DNA of 64,000 bases, taken from Bacillota bacterium (GTDB taxonomy: Bacteria; Bacillota; Clostridia; Christensenellales; Borkfalkiaceae). The translations under genes and the position numbers were made by a program. The stretch lies in the NCBI GenBank assembly GCA_019423125.1, contig JAHZBZ010000008.1:23124-87123 (forward strand). The letters are read 5' to 3'. Within the stretch, counting starts at the first letter, position 1. The number at the start of each line of letters is the position of its first letter. A model generated the notes under the pieces. It worked only from the letters and a program-made list of their open reading frames with translations, had not been told where the DNA came from and made no database searches. Of this stretch, positions 24,637 to 33,736 are shown one piece after another.

Positions 24637-25488
24637 ATGGCTACCGGACTTCTTGAGAGAAGAGCAGCGACGACAAGTTCGCTCAAGGCCTACGGAAAAC
24701 TGAGCGGAGGCACGCAGGCCCCCGAATATACCGAAGCCCAGAAGGCGATGAACTTCAATTCCCGTATTTCCGAGAATTATCAGAAGCTCATCGATCCCAG
24801 CTACAAAGCGGCGGAGGACTTTTTCGGCGCGCCCGTGGCGGAAGCCGCGCCCGCGACGGAGATGTATGCGACGGCGGAGGAGTATGCCCGCGCAACGCTG
24901 TATCCCGAACGCGCACAGGCCGCACAGGCCGCACAGGCCGCACAGGCCGTGCAGGCAGCTCCCGTACAGGAAGCGCCCGCAGCCGCTCCCGTTTACGGTC
25001 ACGAGCGCGTGACGGCGGACATCTTCCGTGCCGATTCCTCTCTCAATGCGGGACGCATGGCGCAGGCGCCCGTGCTCGACCCGGTACAGGAAGCTCCCGC
25101 TTATGAGCAGTCTGTGTACGAGGCGCCCGTCTATGAAGAGGACGCGGACCTCGCACCCACGGCGACCACCATCCAGTATCGCACCGATCTGTACCGCGAG
25201 GAACAGAAGACGGTGACCGAAGAGAAGAAGGGTTATGCCATGACTGCGAAGGCAAAACTTCTCATGGCCGTGTATGCGGTCGTGGTCGTGGTCGTGCTCG
25301 CCCTCATCATCGTCAACACGAGCGTCCTCAGGACGCTTGACAGCGAAGTGATCGATCGCGAAGCGGCGCTCAACAGCGCGATGACCCGTTACGAAGCGGT
25401 CACCGAAGAGCTTGAAAGCGCGCGCGCCGATGAGACGGTCATCGACTGGGCGCTGGAAAACGGTTTCGAGATCCCCGAAGCCGCATGA
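24637..25488 (+). CDS. ftsL: FtsL-like division protein with long cytoplasmic extension
   Basis: A 283-residue protein in the ftsL position between rsmH and ftsI. One membrane helix (about 205-228) is followed by a short coiled-coil-like extracytoplasmic part with heptad-style spacing (VIDREAALNSAMTRYEAVTEEL), as in FtsL/DivIC. FtsL is usually 100-130 residues; here about 200 residues precede the helix, rich in Ala, Gln, Glu, Pro and Tyr, with a Gln-Ala repeat encoded by tandem 9-base units. The extension is probably disordered. AAGGAG precedes the ATG. Identity rests on position and topology. Confidence 0.7.
   Translation: MATGLLERRAATTSSLKAYGKLSGGTQAPEYTEAQKAMNFNSRISENYQKLIDPSYKAAEDFFGAPVAEAAPATEMYATAEEYARATLYPERAQAAQAAQAAQAVQAAPVQEAPAAAPVYGHERVTADIFRADSSLNAGRMAQAPVLDPVQEAPAYEQSVYEAPVYEEDADLAPTATTIQYRTDLYREEQKTVTEEKKGYAMTAKAKLLMAVYAVVVVVVLALIIVNTSVLRTLDSEVIDREAALNSAMTRYEAVTEELESARADETVIDWALENGFEIPEAA
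24913..24948 (+). repeat. Tandem 9-bp repeat in the ftsL-like gene
   Basis: Four perfect copies of GCACAGGCC, followed by degenerate copies. In frame, they encode an Ala-Ala-Gln-type tract. Slippage here would change the linker length without shifting frame. Confidence 0.9.
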
Positions 25489-25530
25489 CATAAAGACACA
25501 AAAAAAGACATCCAACGAAGGACATCCGGT

Positions 25531-25580
25531 CTCGCAGGCGACCCCGCGCAAGGGGTTGCGGGCGCGGCCGGTTTTGTTTT
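25531..25580 (+). promoter_or_regulatory. Nested hairpin with T-rich tail between ftsL-like gene and ftsI (possible attenuator)
   Basis: Outer stem 25531-25536 with 25557-25562 (one G-T pair) encloses an inner stem ACCCC/GGGGT (25541-25545 with 25552-25556). A TTTTGTTTT stretch follows at 25572-25580. It is the only sizeable gap (126 bases) in this part of the cluster. Confidence 0.35.
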
Positions 25581-25614
25581 ATCGGGGAGGGGCAGGATCG
25601 GAAAAAAGAGAGCC

Positions 25615-27351
25615 GTGCGGGAGGGCGAAGCTTCCGCGACCGTTTTACGAAAGAGGTTGTTCGCCATTGCTGTGGCGGTGACCTTTCTTTTTTTGGCGAT
25701 TTTCGGAAGATTTTTCTATCTTCAGATCGTCCGCGGCGGCGAACTCGTCGAGCGGGCGCTGGGGCAATGGACGCGCGAGATCCCCGTCGTCGCCGCCCGC
25801 GGCAACATCTTCGACCGAAACGGAGTTCTCCTCGCGGGGAATGCGACCACTTACTCGGTGTATACCCGACCCAACGCGATCGAGGACAAGGCGGAAGCGG
25901 CGCGCGTTCTCGCCGACCTGTTTTCGCTGGACGAGCAGGATCTGTATGATCTTTTGACCGTCTCCAAAGTCTCCGAGCGCACGATCGTGCGAAAAGTGGA
26001 CAAAGAGATCGTTCAGAAGCTCGAAGGGAGCGGGCTGACGGGCGTCTATTATGCGCGCGACAACACCCGCATTTATCCGCACGGCGAATTGCTCGGCAGG
26101 GTGCTCGGTTTCACATCCGTGGACAACAGCGGTTTGACCGGCCTGGAAAAATATTACGACAAATTTCTCGCGGGCATGGACGGCGAGATCGCGACGATGA
26201 CCGACCTGGTCGGAAAGGAGACGGGCGATGCGCCCGTCTACCGTCCCGCGACGGACGGACTCGATCTTCAGCTTACCATCGATTATGAGATCCAGACGAT
26301 CGCGGAAAACGCGCTAATGAAAGTCTGCGAGCAATATTCGCCCGTCAATGCGCAGTGCATCGTGCTCGATCCCGACACCTTTGACGTCCTCGCAATGGCG
26401 GAGTGGCCGTGCTACGATCTGAACAACGTGCCGCGCGACGACGCGGAGACGCTCAATGCGCTCTCGCGAAACAACCTCGTTTCGGACATCTACGAGCCAG
26501 GTTCCACCTTCAAGATCGTGACTGCGGCGGCAAACATCGAGGAATATCTGAAGGGGAACGACGACGCCTTTTCTCTGCAGCATATCTTCAACAGCAGCCG
26601 CACGCGTGCGGTGGACGGGACGACCATCCGTTGCTGGAGCGACCATGCCAACGGAAAACACTCCAATCAGACGCTTGCCGAAGCGCTCAACAACAGTTGC
26701 AATCCCTGCTTTGTGGACATCGCGCTTTCTCTCGGGACTTCCGTCTTTTACGACTATCTCGAGGCATTCGGTTTCGGGTCGGTGACGGGAATAGATTTTT
26801 CGGGCGAGGCGCAGGGGATGCTCATTCCCGAGAGCGCGGTGCGAGATTGCGACCTCGCGCGCATCGGGTTCGGGCAGACGATCGCCGTCACCGCGCTCCA
26901 GCTCGCCTGCGCCGCCGCGGCGGCGGTCAATGGCGGGTACTATTACACGCCGCGCTTCGTCTCAGAGATACGCTCCTCCGACGGCTCCGTTTCCGAAAGT
27001 ATTCCCGTCACGCTGAAAAACAGGGTGATCGGCGAAGAGGCTTCGTCCATTCTCGCCTCTCTTCTCGAAGGAGTCGTGCGGGACGGGAGCGGAAACAAGG
27101 CATACATCGAAGGATACCGCGTCGGCGGAAAGACGGGCACGGCGCAGAAATTTGAGAACGGAAGCATCGCGCAGGGGAAGTATGTCTCTTCTTTTCTGGG
27201 ATTTTTCCCCGCGAACGATCCCGAATATCTTGCGCTCGTGATCGTCGACGAGCCGCAGGGCGCCTATTACGGAAGTGTCGTCGCCGCGCCTGCCGCGCGC
27301 GAGATCTTCCAGGGGATCATAGACATTAAAGGCATCGAGCCGTATGAATAA
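25615..27351 (+). CDS. ftsI: Class B penicillin-binding protein, FtsI-type transpeptidase
   Basis: A 578-residue septal transpeptidase. An N-terminal anchor helix (about 14-36) precedes the dimerisation domain (ARGNIFDRNGVLLA). The transpeptidase domain has all active-site motifs: S297-T-F-K300, S361-C-N363 and K506-T-G508. No PASTA domains are at the C-terminus, unlike SpoVD or many Bacillota FtsI. The start is taken as GTG at 25615, which lacks a strong ribosome site nearby. It follows the ftsL-like gene, its probable partner in the FtsQLB-FtsWI complex. Confidence 0.9.
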   Translation: MREGEASATVLRKRLFAIAVAVTFLFLAIFGRFFYLQIVRGGELVERALGQWTREIPVVAARGNIFDRNGVLLAGNATTYSVYTRPNAIEDKAEAARVLADLFSLDEQDLYDLLTVSKVSERTIVRKVDKEIVQKLEGSGLTGVYYARDNTRIYPHGELLGRVLGFTSVDNSGLTGLEKYYDKFLAGMDGEIATMTDLVGKETGDAPVYRPATDGLDLQLTIDYEIQTIAENALMKVCEQYSPVNAQCIVLDPDTFDVLAMAEWPCYDLNNVPRDDAETLNALSRNNLVSDIYEPGSTFKIVTAAANIEEYLKGNDDAFSLQHIFNSSRTRAVDGTTIRCWSDHANGKHSNQTLAEALNNSCNPCFVDIALSLGTSVFYDYLEAFGFGSVTGIDFSGEAQGMLIPESAVRDCDLARIGFGQTIAVTALQLACAAAAAVNGGYYYTPRFVSEIRSSDGSVSESIPVTLKNRVIGEEASSILASLLEGVVRDGSGNKAYIEGYRVGGKTGTAQKFENGSIAQGKYVSSFLGFFPANDPEYLALVIVDEPQGAYYGSVVAAPAAREIFQGIIDIKGIEPYE

Positions 27352-27365
27352 AAAGGAGCTGAATT

Positions 27366-28838
27366 TTGTTACTCGGTAAATTGATGGAACAGGTGCAGTG
27401 CACGTCCTGCGCGAATTTCTCCGAGCGGGAGATCACGGGCATCAGCACGGACAGCAAACACGTCATGAAGGGGGATCTCTTCGTGTGTTTTTCGGGAACA
27501 TCGCACGACGGGCATGACTATGCGGAAGAGGCGGTCGCCGCGGGTGCGGCGGCGCTCGCGGTCGAGCGGGAGCTTCCGCTCGACGTCCCGCAGATGATCG
27601 TGCAGGACGGGCGGCGCGCGTCCGCTTTGCTCTCCGCCGCCTTTTACGGGCATCCCGAACGCAAACTTAAGATCGTCGGCGTAACGGGCACCAACGGCAA
27701 GACGACGACGGCGCACATGCTCGCCGCCATTCTCGGCGCGGCGGGGAAATCTTGCGGCAACGTCGGCACGCTCGGCATCTTTTATTCCAACCGCGAGATC
27801 GCGCCCGTCCTTACGACGCCCGACCCCGTCTTTTTGTACAAGGTGCTCGCGGACATGGTCGAGCGGGGCGTCGAATACGTCGTGATGGAAGTCTCCGCGC
27901 ACGCATTGTATTTCGGCAAGGTGGAGGACATCGTCTTCGAGGCGGGTATCTTCACCAACTTCACGCAGGATCATCTCGACTTTTTCGGCGACATGGACCG
28001 ATACGCCGCGGCGAAGGAAAAGCTGTTTGAGCCGGGGCGGTGCAAGTTCGCCGTGCTGAACTACGACGACGAGGAGGGGCGCAAGATCGGGCGGCAGTGC
28101 GCGCACCCGTTCAGCTATGCGCTGGAAAACCCCGCCGACGTCTTTGCGGTGGACATCCGCGAGACGCTGGAGGGGTGCAGCTATGTGCTCAACCTCTTTG
28201 ACGAATTGTACGAGATACGCCTCGGCATGACGGGCCTGCACAATGTCTACAACTCGATGGCGGCGGCGGAATGCGCGCGCCTGCTCGGCGTGGGGTTGCC
28301 CTCCATTGCGGCGGGGCTGGCGGGGCTGGGCGGCGTGAGCGGAAGGCTGGAACACGTCGCGCGGGAAAACGGAGCGGATATCTTTGTGGATTTTGCACAT
28401 ACTCCCGACGGACTGGAAAAATCTCTCACCGCCCTGCGCAGGCATTGTGCGGGAAGGCTGATCGTCGTATTCGGATGCGGCGGGAACCGCGACGAATACA
28501 AGCGCCCCGTCATGGGGACGGTCGCCGCGCGCCTCGCCGACTTTTCGGTGCTGACCTCCGACAACCCGCGCTATGAAGATCCGTTCGACATCGTCGTGCA
28601 GATCGAAAAGGGCTTTCGGACGGTGTCGGACAGCTACGTCATCGTCGTGGACAGGGAAAGCGCCATAGAATATGCGCTCGACCTTCTGCAAAAAGGGGAC
28701 GTCCTGCTCATTGCGGGCAAAGGCGGGGAGAAATACCAGGAGATCATGGGAGTCCGCCACATCTACAACGATGTCGCCGCCGTCCGCTCCATGCTTGCGG
28801 CGCGCAGGACGGAGAAGAACGGAGAAAATGAAAACTGA
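27366..28838 (+). CDS. murE: UDP-N-acetylmuramoyl-tripeptide synthetase MurE (meso-DAP type)
   Basis: A 490-residue Mur ligase adding the third stem residue. The ATP loop is GVTGTNGKTTT (about 106-116), and the substrate-choice motif reads DNPR (399-402), the signature of meso-diaminopimelate rather than lysine ligases. A GKGGEKYQEI motif is near the C-terminus. The TTG start at 27366 follows AAAAAGGAG. It overlaps mraY by 11 bases; murF, which usually follows, is absent. Confidence 0.94.
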   Translation: MLLGKLMEQVQCTSCANFSEREITGISTDSKHVMKGDLFVCFSGTSHDGHDYAEEAVAAGAAALAVERELPLDVPQMIVQDGRRASALLSAAFYGHPERKLKIVGVTGTNGKTTTAHMLAAILGAAGKSCGNVGTLGIFYSNREIAPVLTTPDPVFLYKVLADMVERGVEYVVMEVSAHALYFGKVEDIVFEAGIFTNFTQDHLDFFGDMDRYAAAKEKLFEPGRCKFAVLNYDDEEGRKIGRQCAHPFSYALENPADVFAVDIRETLEGCSYVLNLFDELYEIRLGMTGLHNVYNSMAAAECARLLGVGLPSIAAGLAGLGGVSGRLEHVARENGADIFVDFAHTPDGLEKSLTALRRHCAGRLIVVFGCGGNRDEYKRPVMGTVAARLADFSVLTSDNPRYEDPFDIVVQIEKGFRTVSDSYVIVVDRESAIEYALDLLQKGDVLLIAGKGGEKYQEIMGVRHIYNDVAAVRSMLAARRTEKNGENEN

Positions 28839-29784
28839 GATCGGAATGCTTCTTGCGTCCGCGGCGCTCTCCGCCGTGCTGTGCGCTCTGCTCATCCCTC
28901 TGCTCCGCAGATACAACGCGAGGCAGTACATTCTCGGCTACGTCGAGGAACACAAATACAAAGGCGGCACGCCGACGATGGGCGGCATTTCGTTCATGCT
29001 CGCCGTGCTCGTCTGCGCCTTTGCCTTCGGGCTTTTTTCGGACAGGCGCGCGGCGGTCGCGGTCACGCTTGCGCTCGCCTGCGCGGCGGTGGGGCTTCTG
29101 GACGACTTCCTGAAACTTCGCCTTCGTCGCAATCTCGGCCTGCGCGCCTATCAGAAGATCGTGTTTCAGGTCTGCATCGCGCTCGTCGCGGGAGTATACT
29201 GTTTCCGCAACGATCTGACCGTCCTGCATATACCGTTCACGCACCTCTCTTTTGACGTCGGGGCGTGGATGATCCCGCTCGTCGCGTTTGCGTTCATCGC
29301 CTCTGCGAACTGCGTCAACCTGACGGACGGACTGGACGGCCTTGCCGCTTCGGTGTCGTTCTGGTACTTCGCGGCTCTCGCCGCGCTCATCTTCTTCCTT
29401 TCGGGGAATGGGGATGCTTCGCTGTCGGGATTGTGCCTTTTGCTCTGCGGGGCGCTCGCGGGGTATCTTCTTTTCAACACCTATCGCGCGTCCGTTTTCA
29501 TGGGCGACACGGGTTCGCTCGGGCTGGGCGGGTTCGTCGCGTCCGTCTCCGCGTTCAGCGGAAACCTTCTTTACATCGCCGTGGTCGGGATCATGTTCGT
29601 CTGCTCGGGCGTCTCGGTCATCCTGCAGGTCCTGCACTTCAAACGCACGAAAAAGCGCCTCTTTCTCATGGCGCCGCTGCACCATCATTTTCAGAAAAAG
29701 GGATTTGCGGAGAGCAAGATCGTCTGCGCCTATTCCTTTGCGACGGCGGCAGCGGGGCTCGTCTGCCTGCTCTTCGTACAGTGA
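28828..29784 (+). CDS. mraY: Phospho-N-acetylmuramoyl-pentapeptide transferase MraY
   Basis: A 318-residue polytopic enzyme making lipid I. Catalytic loops are intact: GGTPTMGGISF, GLLDDFLK, NLTDGLDGLA, FMGDTGSLGLG and PLHHHFQKKG. About ten hydrophobic helices are visible. The ATG at 28828 is chosen because the longer frame upstream only mirrors murE. It starts inside murE. Confidence 0.95.
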   Translation: MKTEIGMLLASAALSAVLCALLIPLLRRYNARQYILGYVEEHKYKGGTPTMGGISFMLAVLVCAFAFGLFSDRRAAVAVTLALACAAVGLLDDFLKLRLRRNLGLRAYQKIVFQVCIALVAGVYCFRNDLTVLHIPFTHLSFDVGAWMIPLVAFAFIASANCVNLTDGLDGLAASVSFWYFAALAALIFFLSGNGDASLSGLCLLLCGALAGYLLFNTYRASVFMGDTGSLGLGGFVASVSAFSGNLLYIAVVGIMFVCSGVSVILQVLHFKRTKKRLFLMAPLHHHFQKKGFAESKIVCAYSFATAAAGLVCLLFVQ

Positions 29785-29799
29785 GCCGAGGAGGATGGT

Positions 29800-31176
29800 A
29801 TGAATTATAAGACACAGAAATTTCTCGTCGCAGGGATGTCGCGCAGCGGCGCGGCGAGCTGCGACTTTTTGCTGGCGCGCGGCGCGTCTGTCTGCATTTA
29901 TGACGACGTGCCGGGCGATGCGGTCAAAAAGCGGATGGAGGAGCTGGCGACAAAGGGTGCGCGCATCCTGCCCGCGGAAGCCGTCGCCTCCGCGGCGGAG
30001 GAGTGCGACGTGCTCGTTCTGAGTCCGGGCATTCCCATCGATCATGAACTGCCTGTCTTTTTCCGAAAAAAAGGCAAGCGCATCATCGGTGAAGCGGAAC
30101 TGGGATGTCTGAATCTCCGCTCTCCGCTCGTCGCGGTGACGGGCACGAACGGGAAGACGACCACGGTGACCATGATCGACGAGATCCTGCGGGCGGCAGG
30201 CATGCACAGCGTCGCGTGCGGGAACATCGGCATCCCGCTCACTTCCTGTGTAGAAAAGCTCGGATGGGAGGACGTCGCGGTGATGGAGGTCTCGAGTTTT
30301 CAGCTGGAGACGCTCACGAGCATCTGCCCGCACGTCGCCGTCGTCACAAATATCGCCGAAGATCACCTCGAGCGGCATTACAGCATGGAGAATTACATAT
30401 TCCTCAAATCCAAACTGCTTCGGAACATGCGCGAGAGCGAGTACGCGGTGCTCAACTACGATGACGAGCGCGTCCGCGCGTTTGCGGAAGAGGCGCGCTG
30501 TCCCGTGCGCTGGTTTTCGGTGCGGGAGCGGGTCGCGGGCGCCTGCCTCTTCGAGGGCGGGCTGTACTATGAAAACGAAAAGATCATGGACGCCGACGCG
30601 CTCTCGCTCAAAGGGGAGCACAACCTCAAAAACGCGCTTGCCGCCATCTGTGCGGCGCGGCTGATGGGGGTGGACGGCGCCGTGATCGCAAAGACGCTTT
30701 CCTCGATGCGCGGTGTGCGGCATCGCCTGGAAAAGATCGCGGAACTCGGCGGAGTGACCTTTGTCAACGACTCCAAGGCGACCAACGTCGACGCGACCCT
30801 GCGCGCCATCGATTGCATGCGCGAGGACACGGTGCTCCTTTTGGGCGGCAAGGACAAGGGGGAAAGCTACGACCCGCTCTTCGAGCGCATCCGCGACAGC
30901 CGCGTCGTCCTCTGCGTGCTGTACGGCGAAAACCGCTTCCGCCTGCTCAACAGTGCGGTGCGATGCAACGAATCGCGCATCACGCTCTGCGCGGATTTCG
31001 GCCTCGCGGTCCGCATCGCCGCGCTTTCGGCGAAGGCGGGGCAATGCGTCCTTCTCAGTCCCGCGTGCAGCAGCTTTGACGCCTTTACCGATTACGAAGC
31101 GCGCGGCGAGAAGTTCGAAGAGATCGTAAAAGGACTGGAGGTGGAGACGCTTGCGCCCGATCGCCTCTGTCAATGA
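29800..31176 (+). CDS. murD: UDP-N-acetylmuramoylalanine-D-glutamate ligase MurD
   Basis: A 458-residue ligase that adds the D-glutamate made by MurI. Motifs: GMSRSGAAS (N-terminal Rossmann), AVTGTNGKTTTV, MEVSSFQLE, the EHNLKNALAA stretch, and NDSKATN near residue 325. GAGGAGG precedes the ATG. It overlaps ftsW by 26 bases. Confidence 0.95.
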   Translation: MNYKTQKFLVAGMSRSGAASCDFLLARGASVCIYDDVPGDAVKKRMEELATKGARILPAEAVASAAEECDVLVLSPGIPIDHELPVFFRKKGKRIIGEAELGCLNLRSPLVAVTGTNGKTTTVTMIDEILRAAGMHSVACGNIGIPLTSCVEKLGWEDVAVMEVSSFQLETLTSICPHVAVVTNIAEDHLERHYSMENYIFLKSKLLRNMRESEYAVLNYDDERVRAFAEEARCPVRWFSVRERVAGACLFEGGLYYENEKIMDADALSLKGEHNLKNALAAICAARLMGVDGAVIAKTLSSMRGVRHRLEKIAELGGVTFVNDSKATNVDATLRAIDCMREDTVLLLGGKDKGESYDPLFERIRDSRVVLCVLYGENRFRLLNSAVRCNESRITLCADFGLAVRIAALSAKAGQCVLLSPACSSFDAFTDYEARGEKFEEIVKGLEVETLAPDRLCQ

Positions 31177-32293
31177 AAATACGCGCGGCGTAGTGCGCGT
31201 CGGAAACGTCGGGATCCCCGCGCTCGTCCTGCTGTTGTCCGCCTTCGGGGTGGTCATGGTGTATTCCGCGAGCTGTTATACCGCGGAAACACAGTACGGC
31301 GATGCCTTCTATTTCATGAAAAAGCAGCTGATCGGGCTTATCCTCGGCGCCGCCGCGATGTCAGCGGCGGCGTTCTTTCCCTATCGCAAGCTCAAGAAGC
31401 TGAAATGGCCGGCGCTCATCCTCTCGCTCGTCCTGCTTGCGCTCGTCTTTGTTCCCGGGCTCGGTGTGGAGAATTACGGCGCAACGCGCTGGATCGCGGT
31501 CGGCCCGATCACGATCCAGCCGTCCGAGATCGCAAAATACGGCTTTGTCCTCTTTGCGGCGGCCTATGCGAGCGAAGACCTCGCGCGCATGCGCACGTTC
31601 AAAGGACTTTTGCCCGTTCTCGGTGCGGGATGCGCCGTCTGTGCGCTCATCATCATCGAGCCGAACATGTCGGTCACCATGTGCACGGGAATGGTAATGC
31701 TCGCCATGCTTTTTTTGTCGGGCGTCATGATCCGACATCTGCTTCTCATCCTCGTGCCCGTCGTTGCGGCGGTGCCCGTGCTCATCGTGCTGGAGCCGTA
31801 CCGCTTGCAGAGGCTTTATGCCTTTCTCGATCCGTGGGCGTCTCCGCAAGGGGAGGGGTATCAACTCATTCAGTCGCTGTATGCGCTTGCGGGCGGCGGC
31901 TGGCTGGGGAGGGGGCTCTTCAATTCGGTGCAAAAATACAGATATCTGCCGTTTGCCGAGTCCGATTTCATTCTCGCCGTGATCGGCGAAGAGCTCGGAT
32001 TTGTCGGTCTCTTGCTTCTCTTTGCGGCGATCGGAACGCTCATCTGCTTCGGCGTGCGCACGGCGGCAAAGAGCCGCGACCGCTTCGGCTTTCTCCTTGC
32101 ATCGGGCATCACGGCGGTCTATGCGGTGCAGGTCGTCGTCAATGCACTGGTCGTGAGCGGCTCCATCCCGCCGACGGGACTTCCGCTCCCGCTCATAAGT
32201 GCGGGGAATACCTCTCTTGTGTTTACGATGGCGGCGATGGGTGTCCTGTTCAACATCTCCCGCGGCGGCAAAGGACTTTCACTCCGCCGCTGA
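31151..32293 (+). CDS. ftsW: Septal peptidoglycan polymerase FtsW (SEDS family)
   Basis: A 380-residue SEDS glycosyltransferase with about ten membrane helices. Diagnostic segments are GATRWIAVGPITIQPSEIAK, FAESDFILAVIGEELGF and the C-terminal PPTGLPLPLISAGNTSL. The TTG start at 31151 lies inside murD, about 9 bases after GGAGG. It probably works with the FtsI encoded at 25615. A weak hairpin occupies the gap to murA. Confidence 0.93.
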   Translation: MRPIASVNENTRGVVRVGNVGIPALVLLLSAFGVVMVYSASCYTAETQYGDAFYFMKKQLIGLILGAAAMSAAAFFPYRKLKKLKWPALILSLVLLALVFVPGLGVENYGATRWIAVGPITIQPSEIAKYGFVLFAAAYASEDLARMRTFKGLLPVLGAGCAVCALIIIEPNMSVTMCTGMVMLAMLFLSGVMIRHLLLILVPVVAAVPVLIVLEPYRLQRLYAFLDPWASPQGEGYQLIQSLYALAGGGWLGRGLFNSVQKYRYLPFAESDFILAVIGEELGFVGLLLLFAAIGTLICFGVRTAAKSRDRFGFLLASGITAVYAVQVVVNALVVSGSIPPTGLPLPLISAGNTSLVFTMAAMGVLFNISRGGKGLSLRR

Positions 32294-32448
32294 CGCTCCG
32301 CGCACATTTTTCCGCTTCCGATCGTATGATGATTGCAGGGGAACATCCTCTGCGGGGGCGGAAGAAAGAAAAAACCGGCGGACGGCCGGAGAGCGTGGGC
32401 GTGGTGCGCCCGCGCTTTCGCCGCTTGTCCGTGCGCAAGGAGTGTTTT

Positions 32449-33702
32449 ATGGAAAAATACGTCATCGAAGGGGGCAGACCGCTGTACGGCGAAGTGGAGA
32501 TCCAATCCGCAAAAAACGCCGTGCTGCCCCTGCTTGCGGCCTCCGTTCTCACCGACGAACGGGTGGTCATACATAATTGTCCGCGCATTGCGGACGTGCT
32601 GAACATGGCGGGCATTCTCAGCGAATTGGGGTGCAAGGTGCATTTTGACGGGGGCGACCTTTCCATCGAGAGCGCGAATGCGGCAAATCACGAGATCCCT
32701 GCGGCGTTGGCGAAGGAACTTCGCTCTTCCGTGTTCATGCTCGGTTCCGTTCTCTCCCGCTTCGGCCGCGCGCGCATCGCCTATCCGGGCGGCTGCGACA
32801 TCGGCCTTCGGCCCATCGACCTGCATCTGAAGGGGCTTCGTCGGCTGGGCGTGCACATCGAGGAGGGCGGGGGATACATTGACTGTACCTGCGGGCGCAC
32901 GGTCGGGGCGGAGATTGTGCTCGACTGTCCGAGCGTGGGTGCCACCGAGAACATCATGCTCGCTTCCGTCAAGGCGGAGGGGAAGACGGTCATACGCAAT
33001 GCCGCAAAAGAGCCCGAGATCGTCGACTTGCAGAATTTCATCAACCGCATGGGAGGAAAGGTGCGCGGCGCGGGGAGCGCGACGATCGTCATAGAAGGGG
33101 TCAAAAAGCTTCGCGGCGTCGAATACACGCCCATTCCCGACCGCATCGAGGCGGGGACTTTTCTCATCGCCTGTGCGATGTGCGGCGGGAGCGTGTCGCT
33201 TAAAAACGCGCGCGCGGATAATCTTGACGCCCTTTTACATAAACTTTGCGAAATCAGTTGCAAAATCAGGGCAATTGATGATAAAATAGATATAGAATGC
33301 AGGGAGCGTTTCGCCGCGAAACTCATCGAGACCACGCCTTATCCGGGATTTCCGACCGACCTGCAGGCGCCCATGACGGCGCTCGCCTGTATTTGCGAGG
33401 GATCCACGGTCGTGGTGGAAAATCTCTTCGAGACCCGTTTCAAGCACGTTCCCGAACTCATCCGCATGGGGGCGGACATCACCGTCCGTGGCAGGAGCGC
33501 CTTTATAAGGGGCGTAAAAAAACTGCGCGGTGCGGACGTCTGTGCGGGAGATCTGCGCGGCGGCGCGGCTCTCACGCTTGCGGCGGTCGCCGCAGAGGGG
33601 CTGAGCACGGTCACCGACCTCAGTCATATCGATCGCGGGTATTTTGCGTTCGAGTATAAACTGCGCGGATTGGGCGCGCGCATTCGCCGCGTCCGCATCT
33701 GA
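32449..33702 (+). CDS. murA: UDP-N-acetylglucosamine 1-carboxyvinyltransferase MurA
   Basis: A 417-residue MurA, catalysing the first committed step of peptidoglycan synthesis. Lys22 region IQSAKNAVLPLL and the active-site loop PGGCDIGLRPIDLH are intact; Cys116 is the fosfomycin target, so resistance by Cys-to-Asp change is not expected. The ATG at 32449 has AAGGAG upstream. A stretch near 33230-33300 is AT-rich compared with its surroundings. It occupies the position where murG often stands. Confidence 0.95.
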   Translation: MEKYVIEGGRPLYGEVEIQSAKNAVLPLLAASVLTDERVVIHNCPRIADVLNMAGILSELGCKVHFDGGDLSIESANAANHEIPAALAKELRSSVFMLGSVLSRFGRARIAYPGGCDIGLRPIDLHLKGLRRLGVHIEEGGGYIDCTCGRTVGAEIVLDCPSVGATENIMLASVKAEGKTVIRNAAKEPEIVDLQNFINRMGGKVRGAGSATIVIEGVKKLRGVEYTPIPDRIEAGTFLIACAMCGGSVSLKNARADNLDALLHKLCEISCKIRAIDDKIDIECRERFAAKLIETTPYPGFPTDLQAPMTALACICEGSTVVVENLFETRFKHVPELIRMGADITVRGRSAFIRGVKKLRGADVCAGDLRGGAALTLAAVAAEGLSTVTDLSHIDRGYFAFEYKLRGLGARIRRVRI

Positions 33703-33736
33703 AAACGCCATTCAAATTTACACGAGAGGAATTGCG

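Noticed and set aside
24913..24948. CRISPR-like tandem repeat
   Set aside because: The 9-bp units have no spacers and lie in frame within the ftsL-like gene.
28744..31257. An 837-residue minus-strand open frame opposite mraY-murD
   Set aside because: Antisense shadow of well-identified genes; GC-rich third positions suppress stops. No motifs.
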